This document shows positions 24,391 to 35,471 of a DNA stretch of 64,000 nt, piece by piece; position 1 is the first letter of the stretch; each line of letters starts with the position of its first letter. The notes beneath the pieces were generated by a model that was not told the origin of the DNA, did no database searches, and was given only the letters and a program-made list of their open reading frames with translations. The DNA is from Cheiracanthium punctorium (taxonomy: Eukaryota > Arthropoda > Arachnida > Araneae > Cheiracanthiidae): assembly GCA_038373885.1 (NCBI GenBank), contig JAWZYV010011619.1:806001-870000 (forward strand). Direction: 5' to 3'. The translations under genes and the position numbers were made by a program.

Positions 24391-25822
24391 TAACAAATAA
24401 TATAATCAAATTTGAAATCAAATAATTTAATATTTAGTTTTTTACTTTGTATGCTCAAAACGTAAGATTATTTCCGGCTGTAGCTGTATACATAGGGAAA
24501 TAAACACGAATAATTCTTTTGTTAGTGGAAAGTAAGAAATATATCAACAATATGGAGATCTACATTTCAGTGATTCTCAGAAAGTACCTAGTCGATAACG
24601 GGCTTTACTCAAGCTGTCAGTTTTATCCTAATGAATGCGATACTTAAACTGGATTACACAAAGTCATAAACAGAACTCTACTCCAGGAAATGTGTGACCA
24701 GATACTTTTCAGGATTATTTGCATAAAAGTGGAACATTCATTTCTTTTTCGGAAGAGGCGAACATGAAAAATCGTAATTTTAGAAATTTCTTTAAAGACA
24801 AGTTTTTATTATAATTATTATTTTGAATTATGGGAATGTAGTCCGTTTAAGAATATTCATTGCATTTTAGGCGTTTTATTTACAGGGTGTCCCGAAAAGA
24901 TGTACTTTTTTTTGAAACAATAATAAATAAATAATAATAATAAAACAACGAATACAGTTACTAAAAAACAAATTTGCAGAAAGGCAGGTGACTCTGCGGC
25001 TACTGCATTGCTGTTGATCAGTGATTGTCAATTACAAGACCGCATTCTCAAAATGTGCTCCATTGATTACAATTATATCTCATGAGTCTCAGGATGATAA
25101 TAGCACACTTCATAATAGCCTCAACCGGAATGGCTGCTCACTCCTGACAAATTAATCGCTATACCCCACTAACGAAGCGGGATTTTGACAGTAAACTACG
25201 TGTTTCAAATGCCCACCCCCTTAAAAAATCATACAGATTTAAATTTGATGAGAAGGGCGTTAATATCATAACCTTGGAGGTTGCGTTCATGTAATCCAAC
25301 GCAATAACGCGGTTGTAAAAGTACCAAACATACCAAATGGTATTGCAGTATTATAATAATGCTTCAAAAAAAATCCAGACTTACGTATTCGTTTCCTGCA
25401 AGAAATAGAATAGAATATAATAGAATTTGAAATCTAATATACGACAAGAATTTAGTTTTTACTTTGAATGCTCAAAACATACGAATATTTCCGAGTGTAG
25501 CTGAATACATAGGAAAATAAACACCAAAAATCCTTTTGTTAGTGGAAAGTGAGAAATATATCGAGAATATGGAGATCTACATTTCAGTGATTCTCAGAAA
25601 TTACCTGGTCGATAACGGGCTTTAATCAAGCTGTCAGTTTTATCCTAATGAATACGATACTTAAACTGGATTACACAAAGTCATAAACAAAACTCTACTC
25701 TAGGTAATGTGTGACCAGATACTTTTCAGGATTATTTGCATAAAAGTGAAACATTCATTTCTCTCTCAGAAGAGGTGAACTTGAAAAATCGTAATTTTAG
25801 AAATTTCTTTAACGACAAGTTA

Positions 25823-25872
<50 letters not shown>

Positions 25873-26461
25873 TTGAATAATGGGAATGTAGTCAGTTTAA
25901 GAATAGGCATTGCATTTTGGGCGCTGTATTTAAAGGGTGTCCTAAAAATAAGTACTTGCTTTTGAAACAATAATAAATAAATAATAATAATAATAAAACG
26001 AATAGAGTTACAAAAAAAAAAAAATGTAGAAAGACAGGTGACGCTGCGGCTACTGCATTGCTTCTGAGCAGTGACTGGCAATTTAAAGATCGCATTCTGA
26101 AAATGTGCTTCATTCATTACAATTACATCTCAAGAGTCCCAGGATGATAATAGCACACTTCATTATAGCAACGCCTCCACCGGAATGGCTGCGCACTCCT
26201 GACAAATTAATCGCTATACCTCCGCTAACGAAGCGGGATTTTGACATTAAACTAATTGTTTCAAATGGCCCCCAACTTAAAAAGTCATACAGATTTGAAT
26301 TTGATGAGAAAGGCGGTAAAACCATAACCTTGGAGGTTGCGTTCATTTAATCCAAGGCAATAACGCGCTTGTCAAAGTACCAAACATACCAAATGGTGTT
26401 GCATTAACATAACAGTGTTTAAAAAAATTCCAGACTTACGTATTCGTTTTCGGCAAGGAAT
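24391..26461. repeat. Tandem duplication, two ~1-kb units
   Basis: Unit 1 (about 24391-25405) and unit 2 (about 25406-26461) align almost throughout, for example GATCTACATTTCAGTGATTC at 24559 and 25571, and ACTTACGTATTCGTTT at the ends. Unit 2 is longer mainly because a short AT tract has become a (TTA)n of about 15 copies at 25826-25872. Both units contain a mariner-type left end (TACAGGGTGTCCCGAAAAG at 24881; decayed at 25929) and a transposase remnant. Frames on either strand here are not live genes. Confidence 0.85.
25050..25310 (-). pseudogene. Mariner-like transposase C-terminal remnant, unit 1
   Basis: On the minus strand one frame reads AAIPVEAIMKCAIIILRL, comparable to the AAIPVEML..VM.NF..RL region that precedes the end of many mariner-like transposases, and upstream NLYDFF resembles the DLNPYDFFLWG catalytic block. 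Stops and frame changes break it. The same remnant, differently mutated, occurs in unit 2 at about 26100-26346, where a 78-residue open frame persists. Confidence 0.6.
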
Positions 26462-27023
26462 TTTTAATAACTTTATTTGTTTGTTTATCATTAACTAGAT
26501 TAGCGAACAACGACAGAAATTTTTTTCAGCAAGTTATACTTTAATACCTATTGCAAGCCACAGCGGTTCATAGTAAGCCACAACCGTGCGAAATTGCTAT
26601 GCTGTATAATAATGCAAAAGGCGGCTAGTTTTAACACTAAAAGTAGAAAGTGTAAGCTTTTGGTCACTCTTCCGGGTGTGATTAGATCAGTTCGATACTG
26701 AAAAATCGACCATTTTAAGTTTCGGTAATTAAGGAAACGGAATATTTTACTATTTTAATAGTTAGAAAAAATTAAACTATCATCTTTGCTAAATGAAGCA
26801 GCACAGGATACAACCCGCAACCCTTAGGCACAAGAATGTATGATTTGCACCAAATCTTCCATCTTGCAGTCTTATTGCATTGTTGACACATAATTCCTTG
26901 TTCAATAAGAACATCAACGAGGCAATTGTTTTTTTTTTAACTTGCATTGCTTTCCAACAAAAATGGGAACTTCATATAGACGAATAGACTATACTATAGG
27001 TTATACTATAGATTATACTATAT
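26462..27023. other. AT-rich spacer ending in a 12-bp minisatellite
   Basis: No gene. At 26985-27021 three units of about 12 bp (GACTATACTATA, GGTTATACTATA, GATTATACTATA) abut the GC-rich retroposon and may be its target or part of its end. Confidence 0.5.
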
Positions 27024-27700
27024 CGGCCCACGGCAGCCTCGGGGCATTAACATTAGTCTTCAATCCCTCGGCGGGATTGGAGGTGTTCGCCGTGCTGCCT
27101 TTGGGTCCGGGTTCGATTCACGGTATAGGCCTGGGTGTTTGTGATGTCCAACTTTGGGATAGCTTGGGCCTCCCGTCGGTCTCTTATCGTCCACAGTTAG
27201 CCCGGCGAAGAATTCGGATCTGGTCAGGTTGCAGGCGGTTGGGGTGGAGGAGTACCAGAAATGATGGATTCTCCGCTGTGGCTTTTTCGAGTGGGCCTGG
27301 AGGAGAGTTTCGCAGAAGATGGATTACCCGCTTGCTGTGGTGAGGAGGCTTGAGTGCACTATAGATCCGGAGAGCTATGCCGGCGGTAGCTTAGCTACTG
27401 GTACGGCCACTCAAGCCGGACAGGTCAAAGGGGAAGTGCCAGTCTAGGAGTGAAACCCTGGTTCCTCCAGGTTGGGGGTTATGCATGAGTTTGGTACCCT
27501 TATCATGTAAAAATGCAACTTACTCATAGGCATCCAGCGATTAATACATGGACCGGCTTGAAGATCTTCAACTTAAATGAGAAAACCGAAGAGTATAGGA
27601 GAATATGGAAAGAATGCAATTAGAGAATGTCATATAGCTATTGCCCAGGGGGAAAACGGCATAAAGAAAGAAAAAGATCAGTGAAAAAGATGATGATGAG
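27024..27700 (+). mobile_element. GC-rich retroposon-like element
   Basis: Abruptly GC-rich against its surroundings. It contains GGGTCCGGGTTCGATTCAC (B-box-like) near 27106, a middle with GCCGGCGGTAGCTTAGC, then an A-rich 3' part ending in AAAGAAAGAAAAAG and GATGATGATGAG. The sequence reads like an untranslated retroposon (a large SINE or the non-coding end of a LINE). The 133-residue open frame at 26942-27343 lies in this GC-rich DNA, has no domain I recognise, and is more likely a chance frame. Confidence 0.5.
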
Positions 27701-28044
27701 GGATTGTTCGCCTGCGTCTTCAAAGAAGCCTGGTGCCTTGGCAGATTCTACCATTCCTGGAAGTTGAAAGTGACCAGAGATAGGATATGAATGTACTGTA
27801 TGTTCCTGGAACGAATAGCAATTGTATTGTAAATATGTTAAATAAATAATAAAGAGATTTTTTTAAACTATATTTCTTACATTAACCTATAAATTTAATT
27901 TAACATGCAGAATAAAACCGCATAAAATAATTACGAAAGTTTTCGTTTGAGAATAGATTTGGCCCAGTAAAAGAGCTATATTGCCTTATTTACACAATTT
28001 TGCACGGAGAGCATATTTTAGAATCTTGAATAGTGTAAGTATTA
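27701..28044. other. AT-rich spacer
   Basis: Nothing supported. Confidence 0.4.
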
Positions 28045-28771
28045 TGGATGTCTCAAAAACGCGGTAACGCGCTCTAATTCATTATCTGTTAAAGAGAAGT
28101 GTTCAAGTTAAATTGGAAATATGCTCAATGAGATTAGAAAAATGACTACGTTTATAAAATAATCCTCTCGTTAATTTTCAATAAGTTACACTTTTTAAAT
28201 TTGTATACAGTCCCTGTACAAAAATAAATTCCCAATTAGTAAAATGTGCCTGATGCAGGAATGAGAGGCTGTACAAAACTTCATCATACGTAAAACATCT
28301 AATAGATATCTATAAACAAAAATGCTTTGGGGTATATAAATTCTTTTGTATAAATTCAAACGTAAACGTTTATTGCTAGAGTGGGAAAACAATGTGTTCT
28401 CTCGTAATTTCCGTACCACTCCTGAAATGCGATCATCCAACGTGAGTTTTCCCTTCGAGAGCTACTGAAAAGCAGTTTAAATCAGCATATATTTATGTTC
28501 CTACTTGTGACAATTTTCAAGATTTTATTCTGAAATTTTGTGAATAACCTCTTCAGTGCATGAGGCACATTTTACTAGCTGGGAATTTTTTTGCACGGGA
28601 GTCGTGTACAAATTTAAAAAGTGTAACTTTTTGAAAGTTAACGGAAGGAATTTTTTTATTAATAAAGTCCTTTTCCTACCTTAATTTAAACATTTTTTCC
28701 AGAACCCACTGCTCATTTATCTCTAATGGATAAAAAATTGTAGCGTGTTACCACCTTTTTGGGACACTTTG
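28045..28771. mobile_element. Long-TIR mariner-type MITE, copy B (727 bp)
   Basis: TA at 28043-28044 and 28772-28773. The left end TGGATGTCTCAAAAACG pairs with the inverted right end CAAAGTGTCCCAAAAAGG. Inverted similarity runs about 230 bp inward (AATCCTCTCGTTAATTTTCA against GAAAGTTAACGGAAGGAATT). It is homologous to copies at 5178 and 17922, which together define the family. The minus-strand frame at 28195-28440 is a by-product of the arms. Confidence 0.87.
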
Positions 28772-29151
28772 TATATTCGATTTAAATAGTTGAAGAAATT
28801 TGTTTCATTTTGAATAGTTGAACTCAAACGCGATTCATTAGGAGAGCAGTTTACACTAAATGCACTATTTTCATTTTCAATGAAATAATGAGTACGGTAC
28901 ATAACATTAACATACGTAGTCACATACATAGTAGTCACTGTATACAGAGCTCGGACAGACAGACAGAAAGACTGAAACTTTCCAAGTTTGTTAAAAAAGT
29001 TAAAAATCATCTGTGGGTCACAAAACTCTCAAATACAGTGCTTTCTAGTCCTCCTTCATAGTAATGCTATATGCTAACCAGATGTACTTTGCTATAGGCG
29101 GCTAGGCCGTCCGTTTTATCTGGACAAAATAAATTTGGCAAACTGGATAAA
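28772..29151. other. AT-rich spacer
   Basis: Contains a short (GACA)n near 28953. No gene recognised. Confidence 0.4.
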
Positions 29152-29175
29152 AAGAACAAGGGAAAGCGATTGTCG

Positions 29176-29225
<50 letters not shown>

Positions 29226-30011
29226 GAATTCCATGTAAAAGCAAACAAAAATACAGTGGTTCCACACGTTACATAGCGCTTATTGAAGCTGCTTAAAAGA
29301 AAACATGTGTTTAATATTACTTAGTAAACAGAAATGAAAGATCCCCCCCCCAGGCCAGCCATTGTTATTATATCAAAACAGTATAAAATGCATTGTCCTC
29401 ATCAAAGGGGAAATGCACAACTCTACACCATAGCTTTCAGACTCACAGCCTGAGATTTTGCCAAGGTAATGTGTTATATCCATAACTGTATTCTGGAAAG
29501 ATTAATATAAAATCCATGCATTATAGTAAATCCATGCATTACAGGATTTTGGAACTACATTTTAACTTGTTTCTTTGGTTGTGCAACATGTTTGCTTTGT
29601 GTGTTCTTTTGAATTTTTGACTTGTAAGTAAAAAAATTTTCCTTTTCTTTCCCATAGGTAAGGGGGAGTCACACCTCTGAGATTTGCCGTATGCAGTTCA
29701 TATTTTTAATTAATATAGAACGCATTTATAAATACCTTTAAACTGTTTAAATACTTTTATATTAATCTTTGCAGAATACAGTTATGAATATAACACATTA
29801 CCTTGGCAAAATCTCAGGCTGTGAGTCTGAAACCTATGGTGTAGAGCTGTGCATTTCCCCCTCTGATGAGGACAATGCATTTTATACTGTTTTGATATAA
29901 TAACAATGGCTGGCCTGGGGAGTCTTTCATTTTTGTTTACTAAGTAATATATATATATATATATGTGTGTGTGTATGTATATATATTATGACAATCGCTT
30001 TTCCTTGTTCT
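29152..30011. mobile_element. Foldback element with ~200-bp arms
   Basis: The left arm (starting AGAACAAGGGAAAGCGATTG, then (TA)n, then TTACTTAGTAAACA to about 29507) is repeated inverted on the right (about 29761-30011). The inner arms are more than 90% alike, for example CAGACTCACAGCCTGAGATT on the left. The left arm has about 100 extra bases (about 29222-29320) next to the (TA)n. The loop of about 250 bp has no coding capacity. Family and TSD are not identified. Confidence 0.85.
29179..29221. repeat. (TA)n microsatellite
   Basis: About 21 TA units inside the left foldback arm. The matching place in the right arm holds a mixed (TA)/(TG) tract at about 29947-29987. Confidence 0.95.
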
Positions 30012-30551
30012 ATACATATATTCGGAATGATAGTTTTTAATCTTGTATACTAATAAAACCTGAGCGCATCAGTCTGTAACATCCATCTCTTCCAAAACGG
30101 CGAGAAGTTAGGTTTTGGCAAAGGTCTCCATAGATTCGGAAAATTCCAGGGACAGCATTCCGCTAACTTAAATTTCGAAATTTGAATCATTTTGGAATAT
30201 ATTAATAAAAGAACTGAAAAATGAACACGAAGTTGCTACGCATGGCGGTTTTCCGTAGCATAAAATAATTCATACCTTCTAAATAAAGCGAAATTCTAAT
30301 GCAGTATCCCGTGCATTTGAAAAAAATGAAACGGAAGGGAATTATGTCAGTTTTATGCCACGTTAAACGGTATAAGAAATTAATAAGTCAAAATGCGTGT
30401 CAACGATAGCAATTTTTAAACTGCAAATAAGATCGCTTGTTAAGAGGATTTTAAAATGATAGATTACGCATTTTTCCAAAACGAGAAAACTCATTGTACA
30501 AATTTGGCGATTTTCTTCGTGAAGTATCATCCATGTGATCGTGTTGTATTA

Positions 30552-30948
30552 GGTTGTAACGAAAGTTTCCCGCCACCGCAAACATCGTCAGCACACAGTT
30601 CGCGTTGGCGTATTTGCTCATATTTTGTGAAACGATTTTTGGCATTTGAAACAAAGAGGCTTACTTCATAACACTGTGTTGTGAAATCTGTAAAAAATAT
30701 AGTAATCATTAAGTATAAGGTGTCCCAAATGGAACTATCACACTAGAGGATTAGAACCATCATTTACTTCACCTCGTATTGCAAAAAGTCAGCTACATAA
30801 TATCAACAAATTATGAGTACAGCTTTAAGTACTATTGTTGTATCATGTGAAACTGTGCAGGTTTGGTACCGAAAGCTCAAAAACAGTTATCTAAGGAGTT
30901 AGAAGTTAGTTTTTCAGGCAGATATGGCGGAAAACTTTCGTTACAACC
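30552..30948. mobile_element. Mariner MITE, 397 bp
   Basis: The ends GGTTGTAACGAAAGTTTCCC and, inverted, GGTTGTAACGAAAGTTTTCC are 22 of 23 identical when CGCC/GCC is included. TA precedes the left end; TG, probably a mutated TA, follows the right end. Termini of this form are typical of mariner elements with SETMAR-like transposases. No catalytic motif can be read inside, so it is non-autonomous. The overlapping short frames on both strands span the TIRs and are not genes. Confidence 0.8.
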
Positions 30949-31303
30949 TGATTTGTTGCATGTATAAAAGAACAATCACGTTGGTGAAAGCTCCTTATCA
31001 CAGCGTAGTAATAATTTTTATTGTTGGTATGAAAAAAAAATTGATTTTTAAAGCGCTATTTTGGCATCTGGTTGTCTAAACGAACATTGCAGATCAATAA
31101 CTAATGTGTTCCAAAATGCTAGCCCAATATCTTAAAAGATTAAAATAATTCAAATTAAGATTATGCAATACATGTTTGTACGCATTAAAAAAAATTGTCA
31201 TTTATTGTAAAGTTTAATTTGTGGCACAACGTCTGGACATTTGTCACGGTGATATATTTCGATACGTTAATTACGCCATTATAGTAGTTTAAGCAAAGTA
31301 AGC

Positions 31304-32016
31304 ATCCCCATGCAAAAACCTTTAACTGGTGAAAAATTTGTGACGCAGCATTTTACTTTATAGCTCTATGAATTTTAAATATGGGTCTTAAAAATAATGA
31401 TATCAAAATTTGAGTGACGCCCTGCTGGTAATTTTAAAGATTTGTTTTTAAATTCCATTACAGTTACTTTCGTTTTATTTTCTAAAGAAGATTTACGCAT
31501 TTAAGCAATGCTTTTAATTATGAAATACACTGTCAAATATATCACACCTTCACTGAGTCTATAAAATGTATTCAAATGAATTTATTTCAATAATTTAATT
31601 TATCTTTTGCGTCACGCTATCCAAAAGGGCAAGCAAAATTTACGTAAATATTTAGTTAGTTCATAGTAACCAAACTAAGTGAAATGTATATGAAAATTTT
31701 GCTTGCCCTTTTGGATAGCGTGACGCAAAAGATAAACTAAATTATTGAAATAAATTCATTTGAATACATTATAGAGACTCAGTGAAAGTATGATATATTT
31801 GACAGTGTATTTCATAATTAATCTCATTGCGTCTTTAGAAAATAAAACGAAAGTAACTGTAATGGAATTTTAAAAAAAATCTTTAAAATTCCCAGCAGGC
31901 CGTCACTCAAAATTTGATATCATTATTTTTAAGACCCATATTTAAAATTCATAGATCTATAAAGTAAAATGCTGCGTCACAAAGTTTTAACCAGTTAAGG
32001 GTTTTTGCATGGGGAT
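31304..32016. mobile_element. 713-bp near-palindrome (foldback element)
   Basis: The left arm 31304-31641 and right arm 31694-32016 are inverted copies with only scattered differences and a 52-bp loop. The ends read ATCCCCATGCAAAAACC and its inverse. Near the loop the sequence TTTTGCGTCACGCTATCCAA is perfectly mirrored. There is no coding capacity. A transcript across it would form long double-stranded RNA (inference). No clear TSD is visible. Confidence 0.9.
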
Positions 32017-32387
32017 ATCATTACTTTTTAAGGGTATGGTCAGAAGATAATAAATTAGTTTCAAGGGCGAATTTCGGAAGTTTGCTTGACACTAAGTTAT
32101 GTAAATAAATATACAAACCTGTTTTCATGCAGTATCAGAGTATTTGATTAAAAAAGTCACAGCAAGTTCTTTTGTAACATGTAACAGAAAATTGACATAT
32201 TTTTGTTAGAATTTTATAATAAGAGACATAATACTGATTATATTCAATAATTTTTTGAGTAATTTTCTATTTATAATTTGGGTCGAGTACAGATTAGTAT
32301 CCCTGCCACCATCTTTGATTTTATTTCATAAATTTGCATTCAGTTTAATGCTAAACGTAATTTTTACTATAATTATATAACTATTGG

Positions 32388-32607
32388 GCCACATCAGTGG
32401 CCGAGCGCATAGCGCTCTGAACTGGGAGACCGAAGATGCCTGGTTCGAAATCAGGTTGCGTCCGCCGACCTAATCGTTCGGAGTTTTCCGTGGTTTCCTC
32501 CAAAACAGCGTAAATACGTGTTAGGACCCCTTAGAAAGACCCCAACGGAGGGCACCCCACGTCTCGGCTTAGAGCCTACGTGTAGCTAATCGGCCGTAAT
32601 TCAACAA
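32388..32607 (+). mobile_element. tRNA-derived SINE, complete copy with 14-bp TSD
   Basis: The head carries an A-box-like GTGGCCGAGCGC, as in class II tRNAs (Leu/Ser type), and a B-box-like GGTTCGAAATC, followed by the family core GGAGTTTTCCGTGG and GTAAATACGTGTTAGGACCCC. A perfect 14-bp duplication, TATATAACTATTGG, lies at 32374-32387 and 32608-32621. Same family as the minus-strand SINE at 278-512. It is a pol III retroposon and not a functional tRNA gene. Confidence 0.9.
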
Positions 32608-33064
32608 TATATAACTATTGGTTCTATTGTTTTAATGCATTTTGATTCATTAATTTGCATTCAGTTTAACGATAACCGTAAGTTAAGTTTCGTTAAAATT
32701 ATTAATTTAATAATCTCGTTCTTAATTAATGATAATCTAGTTACTCGTTCTATTATTTTAATGCAATGTAATCTATTAATACAATGTTTGCTTTCAGTTT
32801 AAACCTATCTCTAAGTTAAAATTTTAACTAATATTATGATACACTAAGTTTTTAACTAAGTTAATGATACATCTCAAAATTGTTGATTCAATTAATTAAT
32901 GACTATAATCATTAATAATAAAATAGCAAATTACTCAAAAAATTATTGTTTATAATTGGTTTTATGTCGCTTTTTAGAAAACTAACTTCATACTATGTTT
33001 GTTTGTTTTTTTATCTTGATAATTTCATTTTTTTAGAGAACGTTTAGATGAACAACCAGTTTAA

Positions 33065-33215
33065 GAATAAGGGTCTTGCGCGGTTGACTTTCTTAGTGCT
33101 TCTGAAGCGTATTTACGTTACATCGTGAGAAAAACCGTCCAAAACTCCGAATTTTTAGATTATCAGCCATCCGGTAGACAAGAACCCTGGACCTTCATAC
33201 TTCAGTTATCTACCA
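33065..33215 (-). mobile_element. Decayed SINE fragment of the same family
   Basis: On the minus strand it contains GGTCCAGGGTTCTTG, then CGGAGTTTTGGACGG and GTAAATACGCTTCAG, matching the core of the two complete SINEs. The head and both TSDs are lost. It is clearly older than the copy 800 bp upstream. Confidence 0.65.
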
Positions 33216-35129
33216 TCTTCAGTATCTTATCAAACAACATATTGTTTTAGATGCCATCTCCGGCCTTTAAATGTCTAATACAAAATATAGTGCATGTATA
33301 AATTTAGATTAATTAATCAAATTTCTATCTGAAAAGTATTGAACAAAATTTTAAATCTGGTATTTAAAGGAATAAAAAATAAAAGTCAGAAAAACCTAAG
33401 ATTTGGAAAAAATATTGGTTTTTTAAAATTATAATTCAATAATTTCAATAAATTTTATATATACATGAAGAGTAAAAGAATTATTATTAAAACTAGTTAG
33501 TATGTAAAACTACTATTTATTTTCCTTTCAATACTAAATAATTATTATTAATTAATTACGTGAGCTTTCTGAAGAGAAAAAAATCCACTGAAATTTTAAT
33601 TACATATTGAATTTTCCAAATAGAATTAATAATATTAGAAAAATAAACACTTCATTTAATTAGAAATAGCTATCAAAATACTAGGGAAACGAAATACTTA
33701 AAGAAAAAGTTGGGAAGGAGTTTTACCAAAAAATACTTAAATCAATTATTTTTTTAATTCAAAATCTTAACTATTTTTAATTATTAATTATAGCAAAATA
33801 AATTACAGAAAAAATAAGTAAAGTATATAATAATCTGTTATTATTTTTTTAAATTAAATAAAACCAAAACTACAGTAACACAAAGCTCATCTCGCAAAAG
33901 TGCGACGTCGGGTACACAACCTAAGTTTTCAGAAGCAGTCTTTAAACGCTTCCCAGGAAAAAAGAGTTCGCGGGATTTGCGCCTTGCTAACCGAAAAATA
34001 CCACAGTTTTATATCACACACATTAGTATTGAAAGCTAATTGCATCACTGTACTATAAGAAATTTAATTACAAAGGAAGCATTAGTCAATGAAACAAGAA
34101 TGCCATCAAGCTTATGTACTGTAATGCTACTGATTGCGAAGTTTGAACTGGAATCGCAGGCAGTAAAAGAATTTTAATTCCACTTATAAAATAGTCTGGC
34201 ACTATTTAATCACATCCTTTCAAAAAAACTTAATTTCCAAATATACGTGCATTTGCGATTACCGTAAATAATCACCGGGACAATCATTTGAAAAAAGTGT
34301 AAATATATTGAGGCAACAAGTTTTTATACATGGTCATTGGTACACCTCAGCAAGTAGAGTTCAATCATTCCGCGGTTTATGATTTTATAACTCCGAACAT
34401 ATTGGGCCTTTAGCCGCGGACGTTCCCAGGCTAAATTTTCGGAGGGGACTACTAGAAATTTTAGATTATCCCGAATCTTTCAAAATGCAAACTGAATATG
34501 TGAAATATAAGGCTGGTAGAAGGGGATGACCCCTATGACCCACTCGCTGGAGCTGCCTTTGCATTTAGATAGAGTTTTTAGGGAAACACTGTCCACACAG
34601 AAAAATGTTGTGGTTGTAAAGTGAAATTGTACAAAAGTGGTCACAATAGACAGATAATGTCTTAACCAAGGTGGTCACTTTTGTAGGTTCCACTACATAT
34701 GGAATCTTGAGACATATATTTGGCATAACTTTATTCACCCTCAAAAAAAAAAAAAAATAATAATGTCTTATGGTCAAATTTCTACCACTGGCAGATAACT
34801 AGTATATATAATTAGGTAATAGCTAAATAATCTAAGAAAACTAGTGAAAATAAAACTGAATAAGTAAGAAAACACACTGCTGCTGGATTTCCTGATATCC
34901 AACTGAGAGTTTGGCCGGATATTTGGTAGCCTGTATCCAAACAAAACTGATATCCGTTGCACCACTAATATACCTAATGATACCGTTTAAGCGGCCCCCC
35001 AATCTTAAGGAAAATCGCGATCTGTTTGCCGAGGGGGCGTATAAACGGTAAAATTGGCAAAAATATAGGAATCGAAAAAACACGTAATATGAGCTTGCAT
35101 CCGAGAACTGTTTGTATTAAGTATGGAAT
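33216..35129. other. Very AT-rich stretch, no gene seen
   Basis: Almost pure AT from about 33270 to 33880. A poly(A) run lies at about 34743-34756. No gene recognised before the pogo-like remnant. Confidence 0.45.
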
Positions 35130-35471
35130 GTGTGTGGTAACAATTGATTTTTTTGGCAAAGATTCACCGACGAGCATTTTGTTTGTAACTGCTAAATTAT
35201 TTTATCTCGCTCCTTTTGAAAAAAATTCAAACAATCCGTCGTCCAATTCTTCGGACAGCGGTTTTTTGTCCTGTCGATAATTTTCTCACTTATTTATTAC
35301 ATTTCCGTGATCATTCGCAATAAAAATTTCTTCTTTAGCGATTCACTCTCTAATCCGTTTTCGATCAATGCCGAAATGTTTCACAGTTCCATGTATTGCG
35401 CACCCGTTTTCGTTATGCAGTTTTATTACTTGTAGCGTTTTTGTACCTGATAAGGAACTAATTTTAGGCAT
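35130..35471 (-). pseudogene. pogo/Tigger-like transposase, N-terminal remnant
   Basis: On the minus strand, from an ATG at 35471, a frame reads MPKISSLSG, then VIKLHNENGCAIHGTVKHFG and IDRKRIRE. This matches the N-terminal helix-turn-helix found in pogo/Tigger and CENP-B-related transposases (known form: K..V.K.AEE.GNRAAGR.FGVDEK.VREW). Further on come KKPLSEELDDGLFEFF and TNKMLVGESLPKK, the start of the second DNA-binding half. At least three stops and a gap break it, and no DDE domain follows. Only the DNA-binding part is left. Confidence 0.65.

Noticed and set aside
26942..27343. 133-residue plus-strand open frame
   Set aside because: It lies in the GC-rich retroposon-like segment, where stop codons are rarer by composition. 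Translation shows no domain, and the first third reads through a 12-bp minisatellite.
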